This document shows positions 24,178-33,419 of a stretch of DNA of 64,000 bases, in pieces. A program made the position numbers and the translations under genes. Source of the stretch: Chamaecrista fasciculata (lineage: Eukaryota; Streptophyta; Magnoliopsida; Fabales; Fabaceae); the NCBI GenBank assembly GCA_003254925.1, contig QANZ01046661.1, positions 107,343-171,342 on the forward strand. Reading direction: 5' to 3'. The notes beneath the pieces are model-generated. The model was not told the origin of the DNA and ran no database searches. It saw only the letters and a list, made by a program, of their open reading frames with translations. How positions within the stretch are numbered: position 1 is the stretch's first letter; every line of letters begins with the position of its first letter.

Positions 24178-24576
24178 GGTTAAAGTGCAATTTTAGTCCC
24201 ATAAATTTTGCTCAAATCTCTATTTGGTCTGATAACAATTTTTGTTATATTTTTTGTCTCATATCTTTTGTTCAGACTACAAATTTGGTTACGTGTTGCA
24301 TTTTTGGTTCCATAACTTTACAAAATTGATATCTTTAAGTCAGATGCAAAATTGATCTCATAACTTTAAATTAGATGAGATTGACAATGAAACTTTTTGT
24401 CAAAATATGAGATATGAGATATGAAACTTGATTGAAATATATGGGATCAAAAGTGATACAGGACGAAATATAAACAATTTAAGCAAAAGATATGAGACAA
24501 AATGTGCAACAAAAAAAATTATGGGACTAAATTGAAACTTGAGAATAAATTATGAGACTAAAAATGCATTTTGATA
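24178..24576. mobile_element. 399-bp MULE-like foldback element
   Basis: It starts GGTTAAAGTGCAATTTTAG and ends with the reverse complement of TATCAAAATGCATTTTTAG. A perfect 9-bp duplication, TAAAATAAA, flanks it (24169-24177 and 24577-24585). The two halves carry the GGTCCCATA-type subrepeats in opposite orientation and are considerably decayed. The right-hand duplication doubles as the left-hand duplication of the next element. Confidence 0.82.
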
Positions 24577-24585
24577 TAAAATAAA

Positions 24586-25414
24586 GGCTTAAGTGCACTT
24601 TTGGTCCCAAAACTATGACAAAGATTTCATTTTAGTCCCATAACTTTTTTTGTTGCAATTTTGGTCCCATAACTATGACAAAGGTTTCATTTTGGTCCTA
24701 TAACTTTTTTTGTTGCAATTTTGGTCCCATAACTATGATAAAGGTTACATTTTGGTCCCATAACTTTTTTTGTTGCAATTTTGGTCCCATAACTTCTCAA
24801 AAGGTTCCACTGTTAGTCCCTTGGTGAATTCCATCCATATTTAGCCATTAAGTATGACGTGGCATAGTGACTAGGATCATGATGTGGCAAACTAAGATGA
24901 AATGGACTGAAATAAGATCTATATGAAACATATTAAAACTTATCTATACCCAACTACAATATATACAAAGAGTGGTACTTCCTCTTCCTCGTCAGCCCAA
25001 CAAGACTTCCTCTTCCTCGTTTCGCTTCCCGATTCGCTGTCGTCGCCGCTTTGGTCGTTCGACTCTAGCTGAGGATCCCATCGACTTCGTCGGCGCCTTC
25101 TGCTTGAAGTCTCTTCTTCCCCACCAGATTGGTCCCTGTCAGTACCACTCTTTGTATATTTTGTGGTTGGGTATAGATAAGTTTTAATATGTTGCATATG
25201 GATCCTATTTCAGTCCATTTCATCTTATTTTGCCACAACATGATCCTAGTTACTATGCCACGTCATACTTAACGACTAAATATGGATGGAATTCACCAAG
25301 GGACTAACGGTGGAACCTTTTGAGAAGTTATGGGATCAAAATTGCAACAAAAAAAGTTATGGGACCAAAATGAAACCTTTGTCATAGTTATAGGACCAAA
25401 AGTGCACTTAAGCC
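24586..25414. mobile_element. 829-bp foldback Pack-MULE carrying an SF1 gene fragment
   Basis: The perfect terminal word GGCTTAAGTGCACTTTTGG occurs at both ends in inverted orientation. A perfect 9-bp duplication, TAAAATAAA, flanks it (24577-24585 and 25415-25423). The left arm is 24586-24979 and the right arm 25141-25414; they pair closely over their inner part. The left arm is about 120 bp longer because a roughly 63-bp subrepeat is present three times there and once on the right. The 161-bp loop is GC-richer than its surroundings and codes, on the minus strand, for part of splicing factor SF1. No transposase is present, so it must have been mobilised in trans. It lies 559 bp upstream of the callose synthase start. 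Confidence 0.88.
24980..25140 (-). pseudogene. Captured fragment of splicing factor SF1 (branch-point binding protein)
   Basis: Minus-strand translation of the loop gives an acidic and basic low-complexity stretch with [23 protein letters not shown] and [14 protein letters not shown] recognise [20 protein letters not shown] as the N-terminal region of plant SF1/BBP, the KH-domain protein that binds the intron branch point. Only this short segment is present; no KH domain, zinc knuckle or RRM follows. The boundaries coincide with the inner ends of the transposon arms, as expected for gene capture. It is not a functional gene. The frame stays open into both arms, giving an 85-codon reading from 25197 to 24940. 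Confidence 0.7.
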
Positions 25415-25423
25415 TAAAATAAA

Positions 25424-25972
25424 TGTGGGTTGCGTTTGCGTGCTGTGTGTGTCTCTTGTTTTTTGCCAAGACGCAATGACACGTCACCAGGAGAGAGATG
25501 CTGAAAAGATCGAATTAAGGATCTTACAAGCTGATGATGATGGTGGACTGTTTGGTCCCATATACGTGGGTCCCATTTAAAGCCCCACGTCTAATCCCGC
25601 CATTGGACCGTGTCTTTCACATCCCTCCATTCGCGCGTGGCTTCTTTCCAACAAAAACTTCAAAATTGAATTTCCAAAAGGTGCAGTTTTTTTTTCCCTA
25701 GCTTTCGTCTCCTTCTCTCTCTCTCTCTTTCTGACACTGTAACGTCTCGCTCTCTCTCTCTGAGCACTTCTCACTCTTCATACAGTCTCTTCATTCTTCC
25801 ACTCGGTAAGAGGCGGTTTCCAAATCCCATTAACCACATCACCCATAACATGTTCGATAAAATGCTTCTCTTGTTGAGCAAGTGTTTCCAGGAAAAGAAA
25901 ATGAGTTTTAAAACCGTTTAACAACAAGAAGAAGAAGAAGCCTGAGTTTTCTTACTCTCTCTCTCTCTCGCC
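25424..25972 (+). promoter_or_regulatory. Promoter and leader region of the callose synthase gene
   Basis: The space between the Pack-MULE's right duplication and the start codon holds CT-rich tracts (about 25711-25770 and 25950-25970), typical of plant leaders. The start-proximal sequence is 'ctctctctcgccATGAAC'. I cannot fix a TATA box or start site. A transposon ending this close may have displaced distal promoter elements. Confidence 0.5.
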
Positions 25973-28900
25973 ATGAACTTGAGACAGCGTCCTGTATCTA
26001 GTCGCGGCGGCGCGGTATCCCACGCGCCGCCGCCTCCCCCAACGGAGTCAGTGTACAACATTATCCCCGTTCACGACCTCCTCACAGACCACCCTTCTCT
26101 CCGGTACCCTGAAGTGCGTGCTGCGGCGGCTGCTCTACGCGCCGTCGGAGACCTTCCGAAACCGCCTTTCATGCCTTGGGACTCTCACATGGACCTCTTC
26201 GACTGGCTAGGCTGCTTCTTCGGTTTCCAAAACGACAACGTACGGAACCAGAGGGAGCATTTGGTTCTTCACCTCGCAAACTCGCAGATGCGCCTTCAAC
26301 CTCCTCCTGCCGTCGTCGATTCCCTAGACGCCTTCGTGCTTCGTCGTTTTCGCCGGAAGCTTCTTCATAATTACACTGCTTGGTGTTCCTTCCTGGGATT
26401 GAAATCGCACGTGGTTCTCAAGAATCGTCGGGACCCTACCGATCTTCGCCGTGAGTTGCTGTATGTTGCGACGTGGCTTTTGATTTGGGGTGAGTCTGGG
26501 AATCTTCGCTTCGCTCCTGAATGTATCTGTTACATTTATCATTTCATGGCGAAGGAGCTTAATTACGTGATAGATGAGCACATTGACCCTGATACGGGTC
26601 GTCCCTTTTTGCCCTCGATATCTGGTGAGTGTGCGTTTTTGAAGTCTGTGGTTATGCCTATTTATCATACGATTAAGACTGAGGTTGAAGATAGCAGAAA
26701 TGGAAAGGCTCCCCATTCCGCGTGGAGGAATTATGACGATATCAATGAGTATTTCTGGAGCAGGAGGTGTGTGAAGAAACTGAAGTGGCCTCTGGACTTT
26801 GGGTGTAATTTCTTCGGAACTACGCCAAAGACTAGGCGAGTTGGGAAGACAGGGTTTGTGGAGCAGAGGTCTTTTTGGAATGTGTATAAGAGTTTTGATA
26901 GGCTTTGGGTAATGCTCATCCTGTTTTTGCAGGCTTCCATAATTGTTGCTTGGGAGGGTACAACATATCCATGGGATGCTTTGGGGAGAAGGCATGTCCA
27001 GGTGGAGCTGTTGACTGTGTTTATCACTTGGAGTGGTCTGAGGTTTCTTCAATCGGTGCTCGATGCTGGGACTCAATACAGTTTGGTTTCAAGAGAGACT
27101 ATGTGGCTTGGGGTGAGGATGGTGCTAAAGAGCATCGCTGCCATTACGTGGACTGTTGTGTTTGCAGTGTTCTATGGAAGGATTTGGAGTCAGAAGAATG
27201 CTGATAATAGGTGGTCATATGAGGCAAATCAGAGGATTTTTACTTTTCTTAAGGCTGTCCTTTTCTTCATTATCCCGGAATTGTTGGCATTGGTGCTCTT
27301 TATAGTTCCATGGATCCGGAATTTCATTGAAGAATTAGACTGGAGTATAGTGTACTTGTGGACATGGTGGTTTTATAGCCGGATTTTTGTGGGCCGTGGT
27401 GTGAGAGAAGGTCTTGTAGATAATGTAAAGTATACTATGTTCTGGGTTGCAGTTTTAGCTTCAAAATTTTCTTTCAGTTATTTTCTTCAGGTCAAGCCTC
27501 TAGTTGCTCCAACGAAGGCTTTGTTGAATCTTAAGGGTGTAAGGTACAATTGGCATGAGTTTTTCAGCAGCACCAACAGAACAGCTGTTATCTTGCTATG
27601 GTTACCTGTTGTGCTTGTATACTTCATGGATTTGCAGATATGGTATTCAATTTTCTCTGCCTTTGTTGGTGGAACGATTGGCCTGTTTTCACATTTGGGT
27701 GAAATTCGGAATGTCTCACAAATCAGACTTAGATTTCAGTTTTTTGCCAGTGCATTACAGTTTAATCTGATTCCAGAGGAGCAGCCGCTAACTCAACAAG
27801 CAACACTGCTAAAGAAGTTTCGAGATGCTATCCACCGGTTTAAATTGCGATATGGTCTTGGTCAACCCTACAAAAAGATTGAATCAAGCCAAGTGGATAC
27901 TACCAGGTTTGCCTTAATTTGGAATGAGATTATCATAACTTTCAGGGAGGAAGATCTCATCAGTGATAGAGAACTTGAGCTCTTGGAACTTCCACCAAAT
28001 TGCTGGAATATAAGGGTCATTCGCTGGCCATGTTGTCTTCTTTGCAATGAGCTATTGCTTGCTGTCAGTCAGGCAAAAGAACTGGAATATGAGACTGACG
28101 TGTCACTTTGGTTAAGGATATGCAAGAATGAGTATCGTCGTTGTGCTGTCATTGAAGCGTATGATAGCATCAAATATTTATTTCATATGATTCTTAAAGT
28201 TGATAAAGAAGAGTTCTCCATTGTTAATAATATATTCAAGAATTTAGACGACCTCATTCTGGCTGGGAGGTTAACTGAAGTTTATAAGATGTCTCGGCTA
28301 CCAGAGATACATGCCAAGTTGAGTGAATTTGTTCAGCTTCTAATGCAACCGAATAGAAATATGAATGCAGCTGTAAATCTGTTGCAAGCCTTGTATGAGT
28401 TGTGTGTTCGAGAATTCCCAAGGGTGAAGAAATCTGCTGACCGGTTGAAAGAGGAAGGTCTGTCATCAACCGGTAATCAGGAGTTGCTTTTTGAAAATGC
28501 TATTCAGTTTCCAGACATTGAAGATGCTACCTTAACCAGGCAGCTCAGACGATTGCATACAATTCTCACTTCTAGAGATTCAATGTACAATGTACCATTG
28601 AATCTTGAGGCGAGAAGGCGGATTGCTTTCTTTTCCAATTCTTTGTTCATGAACATACCTCGAGCTCCAAATGTTGAAAAAATGATGGCTTTTAGCGTTA
28701 TGACCCCATATTATGATGAGGACGTTTTGTATGGCAAAGAGATGCTTCGAAAAGAAAATGAGGATGGCATCACGACTTTGTTCTATTTGCAGAAGATTTA
28801 TGAAGATGAGTGGAAAAATTTTATGGAGCGGATGCGTAGAGAAGGCATGGCAGATGACAATGAAATCTGGACAACAAAAGTAAGGGATCTCCGCCTTTGG

Positions 28901-31297
28901 GCTTCTTATAGAGGTCAAACATTATCTCGCACAGTTAGGGGGATGATGTATTATTATAGGGCCCTGAAGATGCTTGCCTTTCTTGATTCAGCATCTGAGA
29001 TGGACATAAGACAGGGAATAGCGAATATGGGTTCACGTGGCTCAACAAAACAAAATAGCAGTTTGGGTGGCTTGCACCAAAATGGGCCTCTACCTTTACG
29101 AAGACTTAGGAGGGCTGATACTAGTGTGGCTTTGTTGTTCAAGGGGCATGAATATGGGAGTGCGCTGATGAAGTTTACTTATGTGGTGGCTTGCCAGATG
29201 TATGGACACCACAAGGAAGCAAAAGATCCTCGTGCTGAAGAGATTTTGTATTTGATGAAAAACAATGAGGCCCTTCGGGTGGCATTTGTCGACGAGGTTT
29301 CTTTGGGGAGGGATGAGACTGAATATTACTCTGTTCTGGTGAAGTTTGATCAGCAACTGCAGAGGGAGGTGGAGATCTATCGGGTTAGGTTGCCGGGTCC
29401 CCTAAAGCTTGGCGAAGGGAAACCAGAGAATCAAAACCATGCCATAATCTTTACACGAGGTGATGCTATTCAGACTATTGATATGAATCAAGACAGTTAT
29501 TTCGAGGAGGCTCTCAAAATGCGGAATCTGTTGGAGGAGTTTAACGCCTACTATGGTATCAGGAAGCCAACCATTTTAGGGGTTCGTGAGAATATTTTCA
29601 CAGGATCTGTTTCCTCCCTTGCTTGGTTCATGTCAGCACAAGATACAAGTTTTGTGACCTTGGGCCAACGTGTTCTGGCAAACCCGTTGAAAGTGCGAAT
29701 GCATTACGGTCACCCTGATGTTTTTGACAGATTCTGGTTCCTGGGTCGGGGTGGGGTCAGTAAGGCCTCTAAATTGATCAATATCAGTGAAGATATTTTT
29801 GCTGGGTTCAACTGCACACTACGAGGTGGCAATGTGACACATCATGAATATATCCAGGTAGGCAAAGGAAGAGATGTTGGCTTGAATCAGATATCCATGT
29901 TTGAGGCCAAGGTCTCTAGTGGCAATGGTGAGCAGGTTCTGAGCAGAGATGTGTACCGATTGGGTCATAGATTGGATTTCTTTCGTATGCTTTCAGTTTT
30001 CTACACAACTATAGGGTATTACTTTAACTCCATGGTTACTGTACTTACTGTATATGCCTTCCTGTGGGGCCGACTTTATATGGCTCTCAGTGGCATTGAG
30101 ACGGCAGTCAGGAATAGAGCTAATGCTACAAACAATGAAGCCCTTGGAGCAGTCATAAATCAGCAGTTTTTAATCCAGCTTGGTATTTTCACTGCACTTC
30201 CTATGGTTGTTGAGAACTCCCTTGAGCATGGGTTCCTTCCAGCATTATGGGATTTCTTGACGATGCAATTGGAGCTTGCTTCTCTATTTTATACATTCTC
30301 GTTGGGAACTCGGTCTCATTTCTTTGGACGGACTATTCTTCATGGTGGTGCAAAGTACCGAGCCACTGGTCGTGGTTTTGTGGTCGAGCACAAGAGCTTT
30401 GCTGAGAACTATCGGCTTTATGCTCGAAGTCATTTTGTGAAGGCCATTGAACTTGGAGTTATTCTAATAGTGTATGCTTCTCATAGTCCGGTGGCTAAGA
30501 ATACTTTTGTATACATAGCTATGACAATCTCAAGTTGGTTTCTTGTAGTTTCTTGGATAATGTCTCCCTTTGTCTTTAATCCCTCTGGATTTGATTGGTT
30601 GAAGACTGTATATGACTTTGATGATTTCATGAAGTGGATCTGGTATCCTGGTGGGGTGTTCAAAAAGGCAGAACAAAGCTGGGAGACTTGGTGGTACGAG
30701 GAACAAGACCATTTGAGAACGACTGGTATATGGGGAAAGCTGTTGGAAATCATTTTAGATCTTCGTTTCTTCTTCTTTCAGTATGGCATTGTGTATCAGC
30801 TTGGTATCGCAGGTCACAATACCAGTATAGCTGTTTACTTGCTGTCTTGGATTTACATGTTTGTGATAATTGGTATTTATGTCGTCATAGCATATGGGCG
30901 TGATAAATATGCCGTAAAGGAGCACATATATTATCGACTAATTCAGCTGCTTGTGATTGTTGTCACTGTTCTTGTCATTGTTATCATGCTGAAGTTTACT
31001 CCTTTAAAATTTATCGATCTTCTCACAAGCTTGATTGCATTCATTCCCACAGGGTGGGGAATGATTCTAATAGCCCAAGTGCTTAGGCCTTTCCTTCAGT
31101 CAACTCTTCTATGGGATACTGTAGTTTCCTTGGCTCGGCTATATGATTTGCTGTTTGGGGTTATTGTTTTGGCTCCTGTAGCAGTGCTCTCGTGGTTACC
31201 CGGATTTCAGTCAATGCAAACTAGGATCCTATTTAATGAAGCTTTCAGCAGGGGCCTCCAAATATCACGAATTCTTACTGGCAAGAAGTCTGCTTAA
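25973..31297 (+). CDS. CALS11: Callose synthase, CALS11/GSL1 type
   Basis: An intronless 1774-residue frame. CALS11 and CALS12 are the near-intronless members of the plant callose synthase family, at about 1770-1780 residues. The N terminus has YNIIPVHDLLTDHPSLRYPE, an FKS1 domain near residues 150-300 (RRELLYVATWLLIWGES near 159), then about six membrane segments. A large cytosolic glucan synthase domain follows, with YRGQTLSRTVRGMMYYY (about 979), GEGKPENQNHAIIFTRGD (about 1147) and RGGNVTHHEYIQVGKGRD (about 1284). About eight further membrane segments end the chain. It makes beta-1,3-glucan from UDP-glucose at the plasma membrane. GSL1 acts with GSL5 in pollen walls and tetrads. The text, including the C-terminal GLQIS..LTGKKS, is closer to CALS11 than to CALS12/PMR4 as I remember them. 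No defects are seen. Confidence 0.93.
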   Translation: MNLRQRPVSSRGGAVSHAPPPPPTESVYNIIPVHDLLTDHPSLRYPEVRAAAAALRAVGDLPKPPFMPWDSHMDLFDWLGCFFGFQNDNVRNQREHLVLHLANSQMRLQPPPAVVDSLDAFVLRRFRRKLLHNYTAWCSFLGLKSHVVLKNRRDPTDLRRELLYVATWLLIWGESGNLRFAPECICYIYHFMAKELNYVIDEHIDPDTGRPFLPSISGECAFLKSVVMPIYHTIKTEVEDSRNGKAPHSAWRNYDDINEYFWSRRCVKKLKWPLDFGCNFFGTTPKTRRVGKTGFVEQRSFWNVYKSFDRLWVMLILFLQASIIVAWEGTTYPWDALGRRHVQVELLTVFITWSGLRFLQSVLDAGTQYSLVSRETMWLGVRMVLKSIAAITWTVVFAVFYGRIWSQKNADNRWSYEANQRIFTFLKAVLFFIIPELLALVLFIVPWIRNFIEELDWSIVYLWTWWFYSRIFVGRGVREGLVDNVKYTMFWVAVLASKFSFSYFLQVKPLVAPTKALLNLKGVRYNWHEFFSSTNRTAVILLWLPVVLVYFMDLQIWYSIFSAFVGGTIGLFSHLGEIRNVSQIRLRFQFFASALQFNLIPEEQPLTQQATLLKKFRDAIHRFKLRYGLGQPYKKIESSQVDTTRFALIWNEIIITFREEDLISDRELELLELPPNCWNIRVIRWPCCLLCNELLLAVSQAKELEYETDVSLWLRICKNEYRRCAVIEAYDSIKYLFHMILKVDKEEFSIVNNIFKNLDDLILAGRLTEVYKMSRLPEIHAKLSEFVQLLMQPNRNMNAAVNLLQALYELCVREFPRVKKSADRLKEEGLSSTGNQELLFENAIQFPDIEDATLTRQLRRLHTILTSRDSMYNVPLNLEARRRIAFFSNSLFMNIPRAPNVEKMMAFSVMTPYYDEDVLYGKEMLRKENEDGITTLFYLQKIYEDEWKNFMERMRREGMADDNEIWTTKVRDLRLWASYRGQTLSRTVRGMMYYYRALKMLAFLDSASEMDIRQGIANMGSRGSTKQNSSLGGLHQNGPLPLRRLRRADTSVALLFKGHEYGSALMKFTYVVACQMYGHHKEAKDPRAEEILYLMKNNEALRVAFVDEVSLGRDETEYYSVLVKFDQQLQREVEIYRVRLPGPLKLGEGKPENQNHAIIFTRGDAIQTIDMNQDSYFEEALKMRNLLEEFNAYYGIRKPTILGVRENIFTGSVSSLAWFMSAQDTSFVTLGQRVLANPLKVRMHYGHPDVFDRFWFLGRGGVSKASKLINISEDIFAGFNCTLRGGNVTHHEYIQVGKGRDVGLNQISMFEAKVSSGNGEQVLSRDVYRLGHRLDFFRMLSVFYTTIGYYFNSMVTVLTVYAFLWGRLYMALSGIETAVRNRANATNNEALGAVINQQFLIQLGIFTALPMVVENSLEHGFLPALWDFLTMQLELASLFYTFSLGTRSHFFGRTILHGGAKYRATGRGFVVEHKSFAENYRLYARSHFVKAIELGVILIVYASHSPVAKNTFVYIAMTISSWFLVVSWIMSPFVFNPSGFDWLKTVYDFDDFMKWIWYPGGVFKKAEQSWETWWYEEQDHLRTTGIWGKLLEIILDLRFFFFQYGIVYQLGIAGHNTSIAVYLLSWIYMFVIIGIYVVIAYGRDKYAVKEHIYYRLIQLLVIVVTVLVIVIMLKFTPLKFIDLLTSLIAFIPTGWGMILIAQVLRPFLQSTLLWDTVVSLARLYDLLFGVIVLAPVAVLSWLPGFQSMQTRILFNEAFSRGLQISRILTGKKSA

Positions 31298-33419
31298 GAT
31301 GTGACTGGAGGTAAAGATTATATCATGTTGTTACTAGGTTTTATTTAGTCCTTCATCAATTGAATATGAAGAATTCATGATATATGTTCTTGATAATTTA
31401 CTTCTTGAAGCATTTTTCCATTGAGTTAGCTGGTCAGTTGGACCATCCATTCTGGATTATACATTCAATGAAAATTTTCCTTTATATTGAAAAATATGTA
31501 TATGTGGCTACCCTTATGAGATAATGTGCACTTGCAGGTCTTGCTTCGGGTTTACATCTCTGTATATTCCCAGGTTTATGGATCCTGTAACTTGTTAGTA
31601 GAGCAGTAATCATGCTAGTCGTTGACCCCGAGTTCCATATGACGGCTCCTATATTTGTCAGGATAGAGGGCTGACTACTGACTTATCGATGTATGTACAT
31701 ATTAAAAGAGATAATGTTTTTTAAGCAATACTTTAGAACAAATGATTTTATGCCAATCCCTTCTCATCCAAATTCTGCCCATTTACTATTTGCTATATAT
31801 GGTTCATTTTGTTTCTTGTTTTAAGCTTATCCACTTGCCTGCAACTTTTATGCAGGAATATGGATAAGATATTCATACAACTTGATTACTTGAATGAAGA
31901 AATTTCTGAACTATTCAAAATTTGGCACATAATGTGAACATAGTTACTACTTCTAGCTGAAGGTTGGATTAACAAAAAATCAGTTCTTATGGCAAAATAT
32001 TGAGGGGTGTAAAGTATCAAATCTGACGTTGTCAATTCATCCATCCATGTGTGAGTGTGTGCAGACTAATGTTAGTTGATATATGATACAGGATGTGCTA
32101 GTGTTATCTTATTAATTATTTAGGCAATGAAACTCTTCTGGTATTTCTTAACGCTGCAACATTTTTTCGTTGTTTAATATTTTCCTTAAAAAGTATAGGG
32201 AATATAGCAGTTCATAGTTTGATAACCTTAATATGTAAATGAAATTGATATTACATCTGTGTACCTTACCTTAATAACTGAATGTGGTTACTGTTGTACT
32301 TCATTATTCTATTACATGACTTAATTAGATCTATTTTATATGCTATTCCAAATTACTTGAGCTTAATTTATGTGGTAACTAATTGGACTTATTTGTTAAT
32401 TCCCCTTGAGGATATTTTTGTGAATCTATTTATCTATCGCAGTTTCTGATTCTAACTTGGGTACTGTTATCTGGTTCTGCAGCGTTGAAAACTGATGAGT
32501 ACATTCACCATGTTTGGGGGCAGATTGTGATTTGTCTTCAACATTCACCATGTTTCCTGCTTCAGATAATCGTTGCTTTTAGTATTTGGAGGAAAACCAA
32601 ATGATTTTGCCCGTCAGTCATTGACAGGAAACTTGCTGCACATATCTTAGAGTACATTTAATTGCCACTGATTTTCTAGGCTCAAGGTTTACTCTAACAT
32701 TCAGCCTTTGAATTATTGGCTGCTTTTTGCTTTTGAATTTTAGTCTTGTTTAAAGTAGTGGGAGACCCTCTAGTTTTCTTTATCTTTCTCTTGTAGATCA
32801 ATGCAGCTACTGTAATTTTGTGTCATTTTCGTCTTGGTCATGTACATACAAGATTTCACTTTCACCTTGTGCCCATTGAAATCCTTCTCACTAGCAACCC
32901 ATTAAGCTTCCGCTCGAAATATGAAAGGATTAAAAAATAACTTGGAAGAGATAGATCTATAAAAGTAAAATATTAGAATATTCTAGCTATCCATATTAAA
33001 ATCCTTTTTGCACTCGTATCTTACTACCATGGAATCAGTATAAAAATAAAGCTTGATGTATTCAGAAAGTGGTGTCCAAAAAGGGATGATCAATGACGAT
33101 ATTTCCTCTTGTCAAATTCTCCAAGAACCTTTCCAAGTAGCTTTACGTTCCTGCCTAGGTTTAAGAAAAGCTTAAATAGATAGCATCATGCTGTCTTCTT
33201 CTATCAACCACTGTGCAACTTTCCTTGATAATTAACACTGACTTTGACTTTCTATTAGAAATATGTATCATGTATGTCTTGTTCTACCATAAAATGCTGA
33301 CTTTTAAGTGTATATAAATATCAGGAAAAAAAAAGTGTATATAAATAATATGTAGCAGTTTATGCCTTCCAAGGCTTAAAAATCGAAGGCAAAAAATTAT
33401 TGTACACAATACAATTCCA
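31298..33419. other. Convergent 3' region of CALS11 and the DUF2921 gene
   Basis: No protein gene is seen. A donor-like GGAG|GTAAAG near 31310 and an acceptor TTCTGCAG|CG near 32482 could frame a long intron in the CALS11 3' UTR, with a last non-coding exon near 32483-32850. This is suggested by sequence only. An AT-rich low-complexity stretch lies around 33290-33350. Confidence 0.4.

Noticed and set aside
24600-24800. Regularly repeated GGTCCCATAACTTTT units resembling a CRISPR-like or satellite array
   Set aside because: The units have no unique spacers, lie inside one arm of a foldback transposon, and the genome is a plant's.
26324-27076. 250-codon minus-strand open frame inside CALS11
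   Set aside because: Antisense shadow of a strongly conserved coding region; no recognisable protein.
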